This document shows positions 26,246-37,969 of a stretch of DNA of 64,000 bases, one piece after another (the first letter of the stretch is position 1; each line of letters starts with the position of its first letter). The position numbers and the translations under genes are program-made. Under the pieces are notes generated by a model. It saw only the letters and a list, made by a program, of their open reading frames with translations, had not been told where the DNA came from and ran no database searches. The stretch covers positions 2,232,001 to 2,296,000 of the forward strand of contig JANATG010000006.1 of assembly GCA_029449235.1 (NCBI GenBank). Direction: 5' to 3'. This DNA comes from Linnemannia schmuckeri. Its lineage: Eukaryota > Mortierellomycota > Mortierellomycetes > Mortierellales > Mortierellaceae.

Positions 26246-28356
26246 GTACTCACAACTGCTCAACATCTCTTATTTTGATTTAACAGGGTGATCTACCGAT
26301 CTCGATTATTCTGGCGGTGTCAGATCACCCACCGTTCCTGGTGGGAGACGGAGCGCGGGGTACAGCATACTCAAGCGTGTTCATTGCGGTGTTCTATCTG
26401 TTCTTGTTCCCTTTTGGAGGATACAAGTTGATTCGGATCGATCATGTCAAGGAATCCAAGCGGCTTGCCAACCTCACCACCGCCCTCCGCAACCACGAAA
26501 ACAACAACAATAACAGCCTCACCAATGGCGGAAATGGAGATCCTTCTTCTTCTTCGGCGTTTGCAACGGCTTCGCCAAGTGTTAGCGAGGTCACGCTCGC
26601 GAATGGCAGTGGGCATTCTAGTCCATTTCAACGCCAACAGTCTTCCCCGCCACATCAGGATCTGTCACATCACCAACTTCAGCACCCTCCACACCAACGA
26701 CACTTGTCGTCGCCGCGTCAACATCATGCTCGACAAGACCAAGGCGGGCTCCATTCGTCCTTCTCGGCGACGTCGACCATGATCAGTATGGATTATAATA
26801 TGGAGGAGAATGCAAAGGAGTTGAGGTATAGGCCTTCAGATCCTTTGCAGGCCGGACAGGAGCCTTCGAGTCCTTCTTTGGATCGGGCTTCTAGTCCAAC
26901 GACGGCTGCTCATTCGCCCCTGAGGGAGGCTCATTCTGCGTCGACCAATCCTTTTGCGAGAATGAACCAGGATCCTGCAATACCACAACCGTCGAGTCCG
27001 GGTTCTGGTAATAATAGTGGGGGAAGCAACAGTGGGCAGACGAGCCCAATGTTTGTTCATCCACCATACCCACTCCACGCACTCAAGTCCTCCGAGTTGC
27101 AGTACCAGCATCAACACCGGTACAGTGTTGAGAGCATGGCAAGCAACGGCACGGGGGCAACACGGTTCTCGACCAGCCACGAGGACGATCACAACAGTCT
27201 TATTCACCCACCCGCGCCAGCTATGGGTAAAGGAGGTCTGAGTAGCCCTGCGTCCAGAAAAAAATCGATCCGGCCGACGTTGTTCAAAGGGTACCAGCCA
27301 CCGCCTTTGAATCAGCAACAACAGCAGCTATCCCAACAGCATTCACCGACGACGCCGAGTTCTTTGGGCAATATGTCGAGGAGTGGATCGCAATCACCGT
27401 TTATCTCGTTGACGCCGCCGGGTACTTCTGGAGATGGCTCGTCAACAGCAAGTGGAGGAGCAACAACGGGTTCGGGATTCAAGAGACGTGGAAGCGGGGC
27501 AGGAGCATCGGGTGGTACGATTGAGGCAATGACAGATGTGCCGTTCGAGATGGTGACTCTTGGGGCCACCCGAGGAGGACCATCTTCATCCTCATCATCG
27601 GCAACAGGAGGAGCAGGATCGAGCGCGTCGATGGGCTCTTCCGCAACAGCAGTCGCATCCGATGCCAACGGCACAACATTAGCAACACAAGATGCAGCAC
27701 CATTACCAAAAGTGCCACCACAACTCCAAAAGTCATACGAGTCCAAGAAGAAGCTCCAACAACCCCAACGACAAGAAACACAATGGTTCTGGCGGTTCTT
27801 CCATTCGACACGCGAGTACCTGACTCCTCCAACCATCGGTCTCATCCTGGGCCTCCTCTGTGCATTGACCCCTCTCCGAGCCCTATTTGTCCTCACCCCT
27901 AACCCCCTCCCCTCACCAGACGAATTACCCCCCTTAAGTTTCATCTATGAGATCACCCTCATGCTCGGTGGGTGCTGCGTCCCTCTCGGGCTCACCGTCC
28001 TGGGTGCATCACTCTCTCGCCTCAAGCCCGGTCGTATGCGCCCCTTGATCCCGGCCCTTACTATGATCACCATCGCGAAAATGATTATCTCCCCCCTTGT
28101 CGGTGTGCTGTTCGTAGAACTGGTCCTAGTCCGACATTTCCAATGGGTGTCCGCCCAGAACCATATGCTCCAGTTCACACTGATGTTGATGTCGGGGTCT
28201 CCGACTAGCATGATTTGTTTTGTATTGGCGCAGGTGTGGGATCGGAGGACGACGAATGCTGGGAGTGAGATGGCGGCTGTGATTGCTGTCCAGTATGCGG
28301 TTGGCACGGTATTGATTACTTTGGGGAGTGCCTTTATGATGTACTTCTTGTTCTGA
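25430..28356 (+). CDS. Auxin efflux carrier (PIN-like/Mem_trans) family transporter
   Basis: Five exons, 25430-25467, 25640-25668, 25779-25926, 26025-26154 and 26287-28356, all in phase, give 804 residues. The N-terminal half has about five membrane helices within residues 5-162 (e.g. VVAGLILNYTLPALLFAKML; LLVAVVAVGIMLMGGFLG), with the family hallmark NYTLPALLF and an N/GDLPISI motif (residues 115-121). A hydrophilic loop of about 450 residues rich in Ser, Pro, Gln and Gly follows. The C-terminal bundle starts near residue 630 and contains five helices (TPPTIGLILGLLCALTP; PALTMITIAKMIISPLVGV; LMSGSPTSMICFVLAQ). In fungi this family sits in ER or plasma membrane; the substrates are mostly unknown. 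The first four exons are short, as is common for this family. A candidate polyadenylation signal AATAAA lies at 28913. Confidence 0.9.
26199..26240 (+). repeat. T42 homopolymer inside intron 4 of the transporter
   Basis: Forty-two T residues lie between the donor at 26155 and the acceptor ending at 26286. It enlarges the pyrimidine tract before the acceptor; length variation would not alter the protein. Confidence 0.95.
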
Positions 28357-31300
28357 GCGAGGAAAGGAGAGGGCGGATGGAAGCGAGATGGTGGATCGAG
28401 GACGCGTTGAGAGAGGAGGATCGGTAGGCAAGGACTGTTGATTTATCCTACGAGTTCGGGAAAGAGAAACGCGATATATTTCACGATTAGACGACCATAG
28501 ATAACGATCACGATGTCCCTAGAACAAACACAAAAAACACAAACCTTCCCTATTGAAAAAAGATTAGATGATCCCTTTTTCACGCATAATAGCAATAATC
28601 CGGTACTGAATACAGAATGAAAAAAGGGTTATGTTATGCGAATTGCCAGAAACCGTCTTTGGTTGCTGACTCATGTTTACGCTCTCAAATGTTGGTGCCC
28701 ACCTGCGGGCTTACTGGATGAATTGATGAAGGGAGGGATAGAGGAATGAGGAATGAGAAGAGGAAGGAAGAGAGAGGCGGGAAAATAGTAGATACGATAG
28801 AGCTTTTGTGCTGTGTTTATAGTAAAGGTGCAGTGGTTTATCCTATCCAATCTTCCGTATGTGTGTGAATGATCTCTCTCTAAGCCTTATACTTTTCTAT
28901 GCCCCAAGGTAAAATAAAAATGAACTAGAAAAGGATTACGATTGGCAAAAAAAATCGCCGCCTTTTCTTTTTTACATCCGATGCTTTCCGAGGCACCTTC
29001 GCCTTTGTGCTTGCTCATAAGACTATGAATATATCCATTTTGAACACCCTCGCCGATTGTTTTGGGCGTGATGTTAGGTTACCCTTGTTATTAGAGTTTT
29101 TTTCGAATCGAGCGCCCATGGGTTCAAAACCGTTTAGAGCTCATCCTGTTGTTCCTTTTTTGTTGTTTGAGGGCAATGGACAAATAGTATCAAACCCAAT
29201 CATGGTCGTTTGTGGCCGCACGATGTGCTTTTTGTACCTTCCTATTCGCTCTCAATTTCCTCTGTTGTTTTCTGTCAGTCTTTGTCCTCCTCTTTTGTTG
29301 ATTTTTTTTGTCAGTGAATGAGTATCATGGTAGTAAGCTTTTTGATTGATGCAGGGTGAAGATGACATTGTATGTTTCTTCTTAGTCCAAAGAGAATGTT
29401 AAATGTGAACACAAAAAAAAACAAACAAAAAAAATCGAACACAAAGTCCTCACGCGACAAACTGAATAGACCTTGACGGACATGAGCAAAAAGTTGCTCA
29501 CACGACAACAAAAAAAAATTACAGTGGGCAAGCTTCTTTGTTCACATTTTTTATTGAGGACGAGAGAGATGAGATTAGAAAGGGTGCTCCAAAGGCCACC
29601 CTCAATTGCTTCTAAAGAGAAAAGTCCTTTTGTGATGCATGTGCATGACAATGTCATGTATGTACTAGAGCAATTTGCTTCATCTATCCTTCGATGCCCA
29701 TACCCCAATGTCTATACCTATCCCTTTGTAGCAGACACACATTCATCATCAACAATAATACATACTTTTTTTTTCGCGCCCAGACACTTGCCACCGGGCT
29801 TGTCTTCACGGATCACGGATAGCCTTTGTTTAGATAGTGTTCAGCCCATGCCACTCCTATCCCTCCCGGTCTTTACCATCTTATCCTAGGTATGGTGTCG
29901 AAACGCGACCTGTGGAAACGAAATGACAAAGAGCATGAAAGACCACTTGCTTGTCAAACGCCATCCTTAAGTTCCTTGATATTTCTGTTTGTCATCTATT
30001 TTTTTTTCTGGCAAGCAAACTTCTCCATTGCCTAGTACGGTACCCTCCGCTCTTTGCTTTCGCCTCCTCCACTCCACTGCCAACTCCTCCGCCTCCTCTC
30101 TTTCTCTTCAATCTATCGATCTGCTGCTGCAATGCGATAAAGAAATGAGTGGAAGCGAATGTGAAAGGGGAAGACGGAGGTCGGTGCGTGAAAAATGACA
30201 AGTGGTCATCTTTGTTCTCCTTTTTTTCCTATCTTTCTTTTTCTTTCCGGAAGTAAACAACAAAAATAAATAAAAAAAATGTTCGATTGGTCGGTCGGTC
30301 GGATGGGGCGAATGGGTGATCGATCCATCGGCTTTCTCTTTCTTTCTTTGTTTTGTTAATCGCATCGCATCTCCTTGTCTAGGGTGATCAAGGTGAGGTT
30401 GGTCAGCCATGTCTAGTCAGCATCCAGTCAATTTTCGATCCGGATAATTTACCCATTGTTTGCAACTCAAATTTACACTATGACCATCCCTTCCTCTTCA
30501 TCAAATTAGCAGCAAGAAAAAAAAAAAAAAAATAAAAATAAAAAAGTATCCGGCCAATTCGTCCGCCCATGCCATCCTTATCCCTTGTCTTCCTCCCTTC
30601 TCCATCTATTTCTCTTCCTCTACCATCCAAACATCCCATCTTCGTTCTCCGATGAACATATTTTACAAAAGAGGAATGGACTTTTCTCGTTCCGCAAAAC
30701 GCTAATCAAGCAAACCTCCAACACATATCCAGATTAGGACAAGTGTTGTCCAGTCGTGTGGCCCACGTGCGTCGTTGATTGGCCAGAACGATTGTCCAGC
30801 AGCGCACTTTTTCTGATAGAAAAAACCTTATTGGTTTTGGCATCAACAACAACAGCAACAAACGACAACAAACGACAACAACGAGAATAGGCTCTCTTTG
30901 TTGACATAGAAAACAAGCAAGGGGTCAACGATGTGTGTGTCTAATAAAAAAAAAATTGAAGTTGATCCGTTCTACGGTCATGCACCACATATCAACAGTC
31001 AAAAACATGAAAGAGAATGAGAGAGGGGAATCGTACATGCCATTGAATACTTCGGGCTGTCTCTTCATGTTTCCTTGATACGGAATGTTCTTTTTATTTT
31101 CCTTGGTAGTTGTGTAGACGAGTGTAGTATCCCAGGATGTGTATCCTCTCTTTCTCTTCTATTCATTTTCTACGCCCTTGGTCAAAGAAACAATAAAGAA
31201 TTTTTCGGAAACAAAAAAAGAACATGAGAGAACAAAGACAAAGACACAGAAAAGTCGTAGCGTAGACAGACTGATCCCCTTTTACAAACGAGATAACCGG

Positions 31301-32654
31301 GACAAGAACCCCTTTGTGGTTGCCTGATCGCTAATGTCACTCTACTCGTTGTCGTGCTTTTAGTGACGATAAGGGCGCAAAGACCAAACAGAAGCTAACT
31401 TAGGATCGCTTATCATTTATATTTCTCCTCCCGACTGACCAAGCATATCGGTGTTATGCGTCGTTTTTCCGATGTGGTCTTTGATAGTGTATCAAAGAAA
31501 GCATTCATTCTTCTTCCTTACCACAGGAGAAGGAAGGGACAGACTTTTGGGAAGATGAAGGAGAAAGAGAACGAAGGGGCAGACTTCTCTCAGTGTATTT
31601 TTTGATTAGCATTGGAAATCAAAAAAAAGAAGCGACAAGGCCCTCGTTGACATTGCTATTGGAGTCGATGATGTGATCAAGGTCCGCAGCAACAAGGAAA
31701 TAAAAACAGCCAGCCCAAGCAAATAATTCCTTCTCCTTCACTCCACCTCTTGTCAAGGGAAGAAAGATGGACTCCAAACTCGGACGGAGAGAAAGAAGAC
31801 GACGAACGAATGGTGCTGCATTGCGCCTTTAAAAAATCTGGGGTAAACTTGAAGAGGAGATTCAAAACAAACAACAATTCGAGAGAATTCACATATGACA
31901 GGCATAGCTCATTTTCTTTTTGTCTTTTCTTTGTCCGCTTTAAAGGCGCCGGTTGTCGTTGTCTCCCACAAACGCCGGTGGAGAGGAGAAGGGAGGGAGA
32001 GTACCCGCATCAACTGACCCTTGCCCCCTTGCACCATCAGCGAACCCAGATGCAAAAGGCGCCGAAAACAATGCTCAATGCATAATGCATTTATTGACGA
32101 TTGCCTACAGTAGCGTGAGAAATGGTGTCAATCGCGTGTTTGCTCAATACTAAATGCCCTCCTGTGTATGCATGTATTCAATTTTTGTTCCACATTGGCA
32201 AAGAAATACATCCGAGAAGGATGCTTTTTCATTTGGAGTGATTGGAAAGATGAGCAGTATACCTTTTTGCTGTCCAAGCAGAGATAGGTCGTAGCATCCG
32301 GATCTGACTTTTTGGATATGAGTAAGAAACGGAACGAGAGTGTATGTCTGTGTGCATTGATTGTGTGTGAGTGTGGAAGAGAGGAAGTGAGGAAGCCATC
32401 ATAGCAATCAACACTTCAAATGATTCTGAGCACTGATCGCAGCTGGCCTAATCTGTTCGTCCCTATGCACGCTCATGGCTCATCCAAACAAAACTCAAAC
32501 ATAAACAAACAAATCAGCAAAGCAGCGTTAATTCAAGATGCGATCCTGTGGGTAATATAAAAACGTTCTAGAGCGTCGTTAGCAAAACACCCATCCACCT
32601 TCGAGATTCACCATGGCTCCGCTGCGGCCCCTTATTTCTTCGTATGCTTTGTCG

Positions 32655-33482
32655 TTATCTTTTCTTCCCTCGCTTTTTTATTTTCTTCGAAAGAATGAAA
32701 AAAGTGGCGTGCCTGCAGAGGGGTGCAGAGCACGCGGGGGGGGGGGGGGGGGGGGGGGGGGGCATTGAGTCAAAAAGCAAAGAAAAACAAAGAAAGGTGG
32801 TTGGTTCGTGATGCACCTGTCCAAGGGTGGTGTGAGTATTCCACTGTCCAAAAAAAAGTATTTTTGAAGGAGTACCTATCTTCCTATAGCGCGACAGTCG
32901 GTCGAAGGGCGCGATAGGATGACAATTAAAAGAGACAGGATTGAGAGAGAACATGTGGGAACTTTGCGATGCAGGTTCATCGATCAAAAGCCGACCTGGC
33001 TCACAGGTGGTGCGCCCATCCGTTCGCCTCTTGTTAATATGAGAATGAAGGAGAGAGAAGTAAGCCACAAATGATACTCGTTGTCGTGTGTTTTTTTGCT
33101 GCAGCACGTTTTTGACATTGTTGCCATATTTGATGGGGAACGAATGAACGAAGTTGGAGAAGTTGGGGAAAAGGAAAAGGGTCTGGTGCAGACCCGACTG
33201 CACGAGAGCAAACAGAGGAAGGAGGGTGGACACTCTACCTGCCCGACCGACGTGTTGGCTGTTCGGCTGTTTTTTGTTGACAGCTGTGATAGCGATGGTG
33301 AACATCGGCCTTTCCTCCTTTAAAGTGTACATTACTTCACTTGACATGTACAGATCGATGGCAAATTGGAACCTTGTCTTTTGCATTTCGTCAGATAGCC
33401 CTTCTGGAGTCCTTGTTGTTTTGGCTGTATTGTTTATTGTTGCGTGATAGTGAAAGAGGGAGCAAAAGGGAGTCATTGACAT
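32655..33482 (-). CDS. Orphan 275-codon ORF, doubtful
   Basis: An uninterrupted ATG frame of 275 residues, among the longest single-exon frames in the gene-poor regions. It begins MSMTPFCSLFHYHATINNTA and is rich in Ser, Phe, Thr and His. Residues of a nine-proline run are encoded by the complement of the G27 tract at 32736-32762, and the C-terminus is Lys/Arg-rich. There is no domain, signal peptide or TATA box I can point to, and the opposite strand is also open over much of it. A frame of this length is borderline for chance in 64 kb. I would not annotate it as a gene without transcript evidence. Confidence 0.15.
   Translation of the reverse strand: MSMTPFCSLFHYHATINNTAKTTRTPEGLSDEMQKTRFQFAIDLYMSSEVMYTLKEERPMFTIAITAVNKKQPNSQHVGRAGRVSTLLPLFALVQSGLHQTLFLFPNFSNFVHSFPIKYGNNVKNVLQQKNTRQRVSFVAYFSLLHSHINKRRTDGRTTCEPGRLLIDEPASQSSHMFSLNPVSFNCHPIAPFDRLSRYRKIGTPSKILFFGQWNTHTTLGQVHHEPTTFLCFSLLFDSMPPPPPPPPPACSAPLCRHATFFILSKKIKKRGKKR
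32736..32762 (+). repeat. G27 homopolymer
   Basis: Twenty-seven consecutive G residues, the longest poly-G tract in the window. Such runs are rare, hard to sequence and able to form quadruplexes, so the exact length is uncertain. Confidence 0.9.
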
Positions 33483-36231
33483 TCAGCCTCTTCTTCCATC
33501 AGTATCTGTGACACTACTGCTTTTATGTTTTCTTCTGGGGACTGTCAAGGAAACTCGCCTTTTTTCGAGTCACCAGCAGAGCAAGTCAGCTCGAGGGCTA
33601 GGGTTTAGAAAAACGGCGTTAAAGAGAGTTTGGTGGTGACATTCTTATTAAGGATAATCATGAATACGATTGTCCTATTTGATATCCATGAATGTTAATA
33701 GCAACCTGTTACTGTACAAGATACTCTTCCTGTGGTGAATAGGTCTCTCCAAGACATATGTCAATCACTTCAAAAAGAAGATTCGAATAAGCAACTTGCT
33801 GACTGGGGGAAACAAATAGCGCGCGAGAGGTATGAGACACACCCCCCATCCGTGCACACATAGGTTGACAGCCAGAAAAACAGAAATAAGAAGCGTATTG
33901 TTTATTTTCTACGTTCCTAATTGTTTATTCTCAACCAGAGGAAATGGAGAGAAGCGTTGTTCCTCTTTTTTGTTCTTCCATCTATCTCTCTCTCGCCGAC
34001 CTGGAATATTGTTGTTTTGCCCTAACCCTCTCCATCAAGGAAAAGCTACTGATGCTCCCTTGCTCCATGCAACTGTATATTGACATGCCCTATGAGACGT
34101 CATAGGTAACTTTGTCCATGCTCGGAAACTGATCGTAGATGACCGTGACGACGGGAAGCAGGGCTGGACTATACATGGCAATGCCGAGGCTATTTTCCTC
34201 ATACGAAAAAAGGGCATGGCCAGTATTTATTTTGACCCAATGGTTGTAAACATTGGGACCATCTTGCTTATCCAATGGTCAGTATTCGACCTTAGCGAAT
34301 CGCCGTACAAAACAAAGATAGTTCAACTAGGAACATCCAGAAGGAATAGGAAGAAGGAAAAAAAAGGTGTAGTTAAGGCTGTTTCCCACGAGCAAGAAAG
34401 CAAAACGCGACAACTGAATCATGTCACCTCAAATGCGAACGACAAAAAACAAAAACGAATGACTCTACTGTACAAATGGTGCCCCTCCACGTCCACCCTT
34501 GTTGATCTGATTGAAGCTTTTTTTCTCACACTCACGCACTCATGGCGAAGGAGACTCCACCATGAAGAGGAGGAGGAGATGTAAAAAGTGCTTATTATTA
34601 GGGTGAGTGAGTGCACATGGGGATCCAATGAACCACTCTCATCTTTTCAGTCCAAAGATTTTATGGGCCCACTCATAGTACCAGCCCATTTCACCTGCTT
34701 GTCACAGAATCCAACCGTGTAAAAAAGAGGTACATAGAGCGCACGAGAGCGAGAGAGGTCCTTGGGGATATCAAAGAGCACTTTAGTATGAAATCAAAAA
34801 GGAAGGATAATGTTTTTGCTGGCCAACGAGAGTCAGCCGTGATCGTGTGGGTGTTGCACCAAAAAAAAACGTCTTCTAATTGAGGAGAAAAAGGTGTTTA
34901 GGCAAGGGTTTTTGTTGTCCGTTGTGTGTTTGCGTTTGTGAGAGCAAAAAAAACAAAAAAGAGAGACAAAATGGGTAACAAACGAGTACGCATAGTTAAA
35001 AAGCAATTGGGACTCACGCAAACACCTTGATCGTTATCGGTCGGTCGGAACCATTTAGTTTCTGCAAGCGAAAAGTAGAGTTCTATAGGAAGAACAAAAA
35101 AGCGTGTGAGAATAAAAGGGACGTTTAGGATGACATTTTTTGCTGGCTGGATGAAAGAGCTATTTTCCCTTCAGCTGCCTTTGTTCTCCGCCTCGCCTAT
35201 TTTTTTTGGGTTGTTGTCCAACGAGTGGACTGCTAGCGATATCGTTTCTTAATCCTCAGTTTTTCGTATTCCGTCCTGGAGGTGTGCCTGTGAACGAGAC
35301 AAAAAATTGACCTTTTTCTCCGAGGAGGGTAGTGGGAAAGGATATCAGCGCGAGAGTATGTGTGAGAGAGAGAAGGACTGGAGTATTAGAGATTTGAGGA
35401 TTAGTCGTGTTAGTAAAGTACTAGAAGGTACAAGGAGATGGGAGGCATTGACATTTGAAATGGATGCACGTAATGTATCCTTTAGTCTGAGCTCTCTCTT
35501 GTTAGAGATGGACGACTAGTGGACTAGCCGCGCCGGGTAGCTCTTTGCGGGTATTGTCTGATGGCTGCTGATTACTATTGAGCATCCTTCCAGAAACAAA
35601 AAGAATGATTATTGAGTGCGTTCTGAAGGTACCAGGTGATGGGTAGTCTATTTTTTGATTTGACTCCTTGATGGACTATGTATGCCAAATACTCTATCAG
35701 TTTCATTTTTTGATGAGAGGGATACATACATCATGGGCATGGTCTAGTACGTTAAATAGCAAGCAAAAAACAAAGGTGGCCACTGATCTGTCTGCATAGA
35801 GTATGTGCCATGCGACAATGGTAGGGTAGGCAAGATGTCTAGAAAGCGAGGAGGAGCATAGAGGGGATATCATGAGGGAACGGGAAGAGGATCAGCATCA
35901 CAGATGTCTCTGTCGTGCAAGAAAAAAAGGGTTGGCGTATCGTCCTCGCATTCACTCTCACGATTCGTCCCGCACACACACTTACAGGGCAAGATTGTCA
36001 TGTCATCTTATTCATTTCAATAGAATAATGACCATTGAATGACTATTGTTCATTTCATTCATTCCTTACTTTTTCGCAGTTACACTCCGCCTCCCCATTA
36101 GAATAGCATTCATTGAATAGACCAAAGGCAAAGCATCGATGGGGTAAGGCAGGAGACACATACATACACAGACAACGGGCCATTGCTCATTCAGACCAAC
36201 AATGATAATGAATGGGCACAGCAACGCCAGC

Positions 36232-36239
36232 TATAAAAG
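36232..36239 (+). promoter_or_regulatory. TATA box (TATAAAAG)
   Basis: A consensus TATAAAAG followed about 30 bases later by a C/T-rich initiator-like stretch. It heads the ATG-free leader at 36262-37888 and is the clearest core promoter in the 28-41 kb interval. Confidence 0.65.
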
Positions 36240-36261
36240 GGACCTGTCCATCGATCCTCCC

Positions 36262-37888
36262 TCCCCCTTCCCTTCCCTTCTGTTCTTCTTGGTTCTAGTT
36301 TCTTCTTTTTTTTCTTTCTAAGCACGCGCCCTCAATCTTCATATACATATCGAGTCATATCCATACCCTCACTCAGATCCATCCACATACCCCATTCATA
36401 TCCCAGCATTCATTCGTTCATTTCCTTTCACTCATTCCAACATACTCGCATACCATCCAGCTCTTCCCTCTCAGCATACCCGATCATCCATCCCTACCTA
36501 TACACCATCACAACACAAACCCAACCATAAACACAAACACACCCCTTGATTTACTATAACAACAGCAACAACATCAGGTAAGAGCTTCCCCCCCCTCTTC
36601 GCACCGAATATCACTGACGATCAGTTAGGGATAACGGCCACACAACAGAAATCAACAACAACATGTTTGTGTGTGAGAAAAAGAAAGAGTGTGCGCCCTG
36701 GCTAATCAGACTGCGGCGATAAAAAAAAATGTCAAGGGTGAGAGAGGGTGACAGGCCCTTCTTATCCTGTCGCCCCAGGGTGTTTCGGTCGGTTCATCGG
36801 TGCACCATCAATTTTTTTTTCTGTGTGCATCTTTTTTCTACTTCGGAGCCTTCTGGACTTTCTCTTTCTGTTATTTTCCTTCAAAGTATATGAACGAGAG
36901 GGAACAGGGGCTACTTCGCCGTGACTGATGAACAGGGAATAGAAGAAAGGTACTCGTGTGATGGTACCTTACAACGGACCACTTGAGCACGGGACCAACA
37001 TAAGAGAAAGAGAAGGATGAAGCGAGACGGGTCCGGCTGGCTGGCTGGTTAGATGACTGGCTGTTGGCTGAAGGGTTTCACTTCACGAGGAAGAATAAGA
37101 AAATGGCACGATCGAAGAAATGCTTAAAGAATGGGGGCTGGTGCTAGCGGTTCACAACCAACGATTGCTAAAAAATCAAAGAAAAGGGCCTGAAGCAACT
37201 AGATAAATAACAAACATCGTTGGAGATAAGACAACTCTTTTCATTCCTCTTTTTTATTCCACAGACATTGTTCACCTTTCTTTTTTACCGATACTCCAGT
37301 CCTTTTTTTTTTTTTTTTTTTTTTCCTGCTCTCATGATATTCCCTTTTCTCTCCCTTTTTTATCTCTGCTTCTTCGTTCTCATTCACATTCACTTTTTCT
37401 CGCTTTAACTCTCTTTATTTTCTGCCATTCACCTCCACCTCCACCTTCACCTCCACCTTCACCTCCACCTTCACCTCCTTCTATCCTTTCTGCTCATTCA
37501 CCTTCCTGTCCACACTCACACTCACACTCACACTTACACTCACACTTACACTCACGGACCTTCTCTCACGATTCATTCACTCCATTCAACGACCCACCAC
37601 TACCACCACTCGCCTTGGTTGTCAACACGACTCCTATTCATACCCACGACACCATACCACACCATACGATACCCTTCTCTTACCCCCAGCAATACAAGCT
37701 AACCACATCGTCGCACTAACTAACGCACATCCTCCAAATTATCAACAAACAACAACGACATCATCCTCTAGGACCATACGACACTCATAAATACGACATA
37801 CCCTCTCAAACTTCCCTCGCACAATCACATCATCGACAGTCCGTTGTTGTACCACCATCCTTCCAACATTCACATACACGCAAACCAA
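36262..37888 (+). ncRNA. Orphan spliced leader or non-coding transcript (predicted)
   Basis: The first exon, about 36262-36577, has no ATG, is first C/T-rich and then CA-rich, and ends in ATCAG|GTAAGAGC. The acceptor TTTATTCCACAG ends at 37264. The second exon, 37265-37888, has a single ATG (37335, short frame), contains hexamer repeats and ends in CCAA|GTAAGTCA. Together they make about 940 leader-like bases with strong splice signals but no coding sequence. The next + strand gene is the VTC subunit at 41580; splicing to an acceptor near 41510 (after a CTATTCTAAA branch-like site) would make this its leader with a 3.6-kb intron. Otherwise it is a non-coding RNA. Which of these is true cannot be decided from the sequence. 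Confidence 0.4.
37431..37555 (+). repeat. Two hexanucleotide arrays (ACCTCC/ACCTTC and CACTCA/CACTTA)
   Basis: 37431-37478 is built from alternating ACCTCC and ACCTTC units and 37511-37555 from CACTCA-type units. Both lie in the second exon of the predicted leader, are free of ATG and are purine-poor, so the transcript would be largely unstructured here. Confidence 0.85.
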
Positions 37889-37928
37889 GTAAGTCATTTG
37901 TAAGAATATAGAACACTTCCTTTCCCTC

Positions 37929-37969
<41 letters not shown>

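Larger units (their letters stand above)
28357..36231. other. Intergenic, 7.9 kb; one orphan ORF, otherwise nothing supported
   Basis: No recognisable domain, splice-consistent exon set or RNA gene was found. Most open frames start at non-ATG codons or are poly-Phe/Ser/Lys. The only long ATG frame is at 32655-33482 on the minus strand, listed separately. A27-base poly-G tract lies at 32736-32762. The last 400 bases (35.8-36.2 kb) contain CATTCATT-rich DNA and lead into the TATA box at 36232. Confidence 0.5.

Noticed and set aside
30764..30770. CACGTG as a Pho4-type phosphate-response site for the VTC gene
   Set aside because: It is 11 kb upstream and no such site was seen in the proximal VTC promoter.
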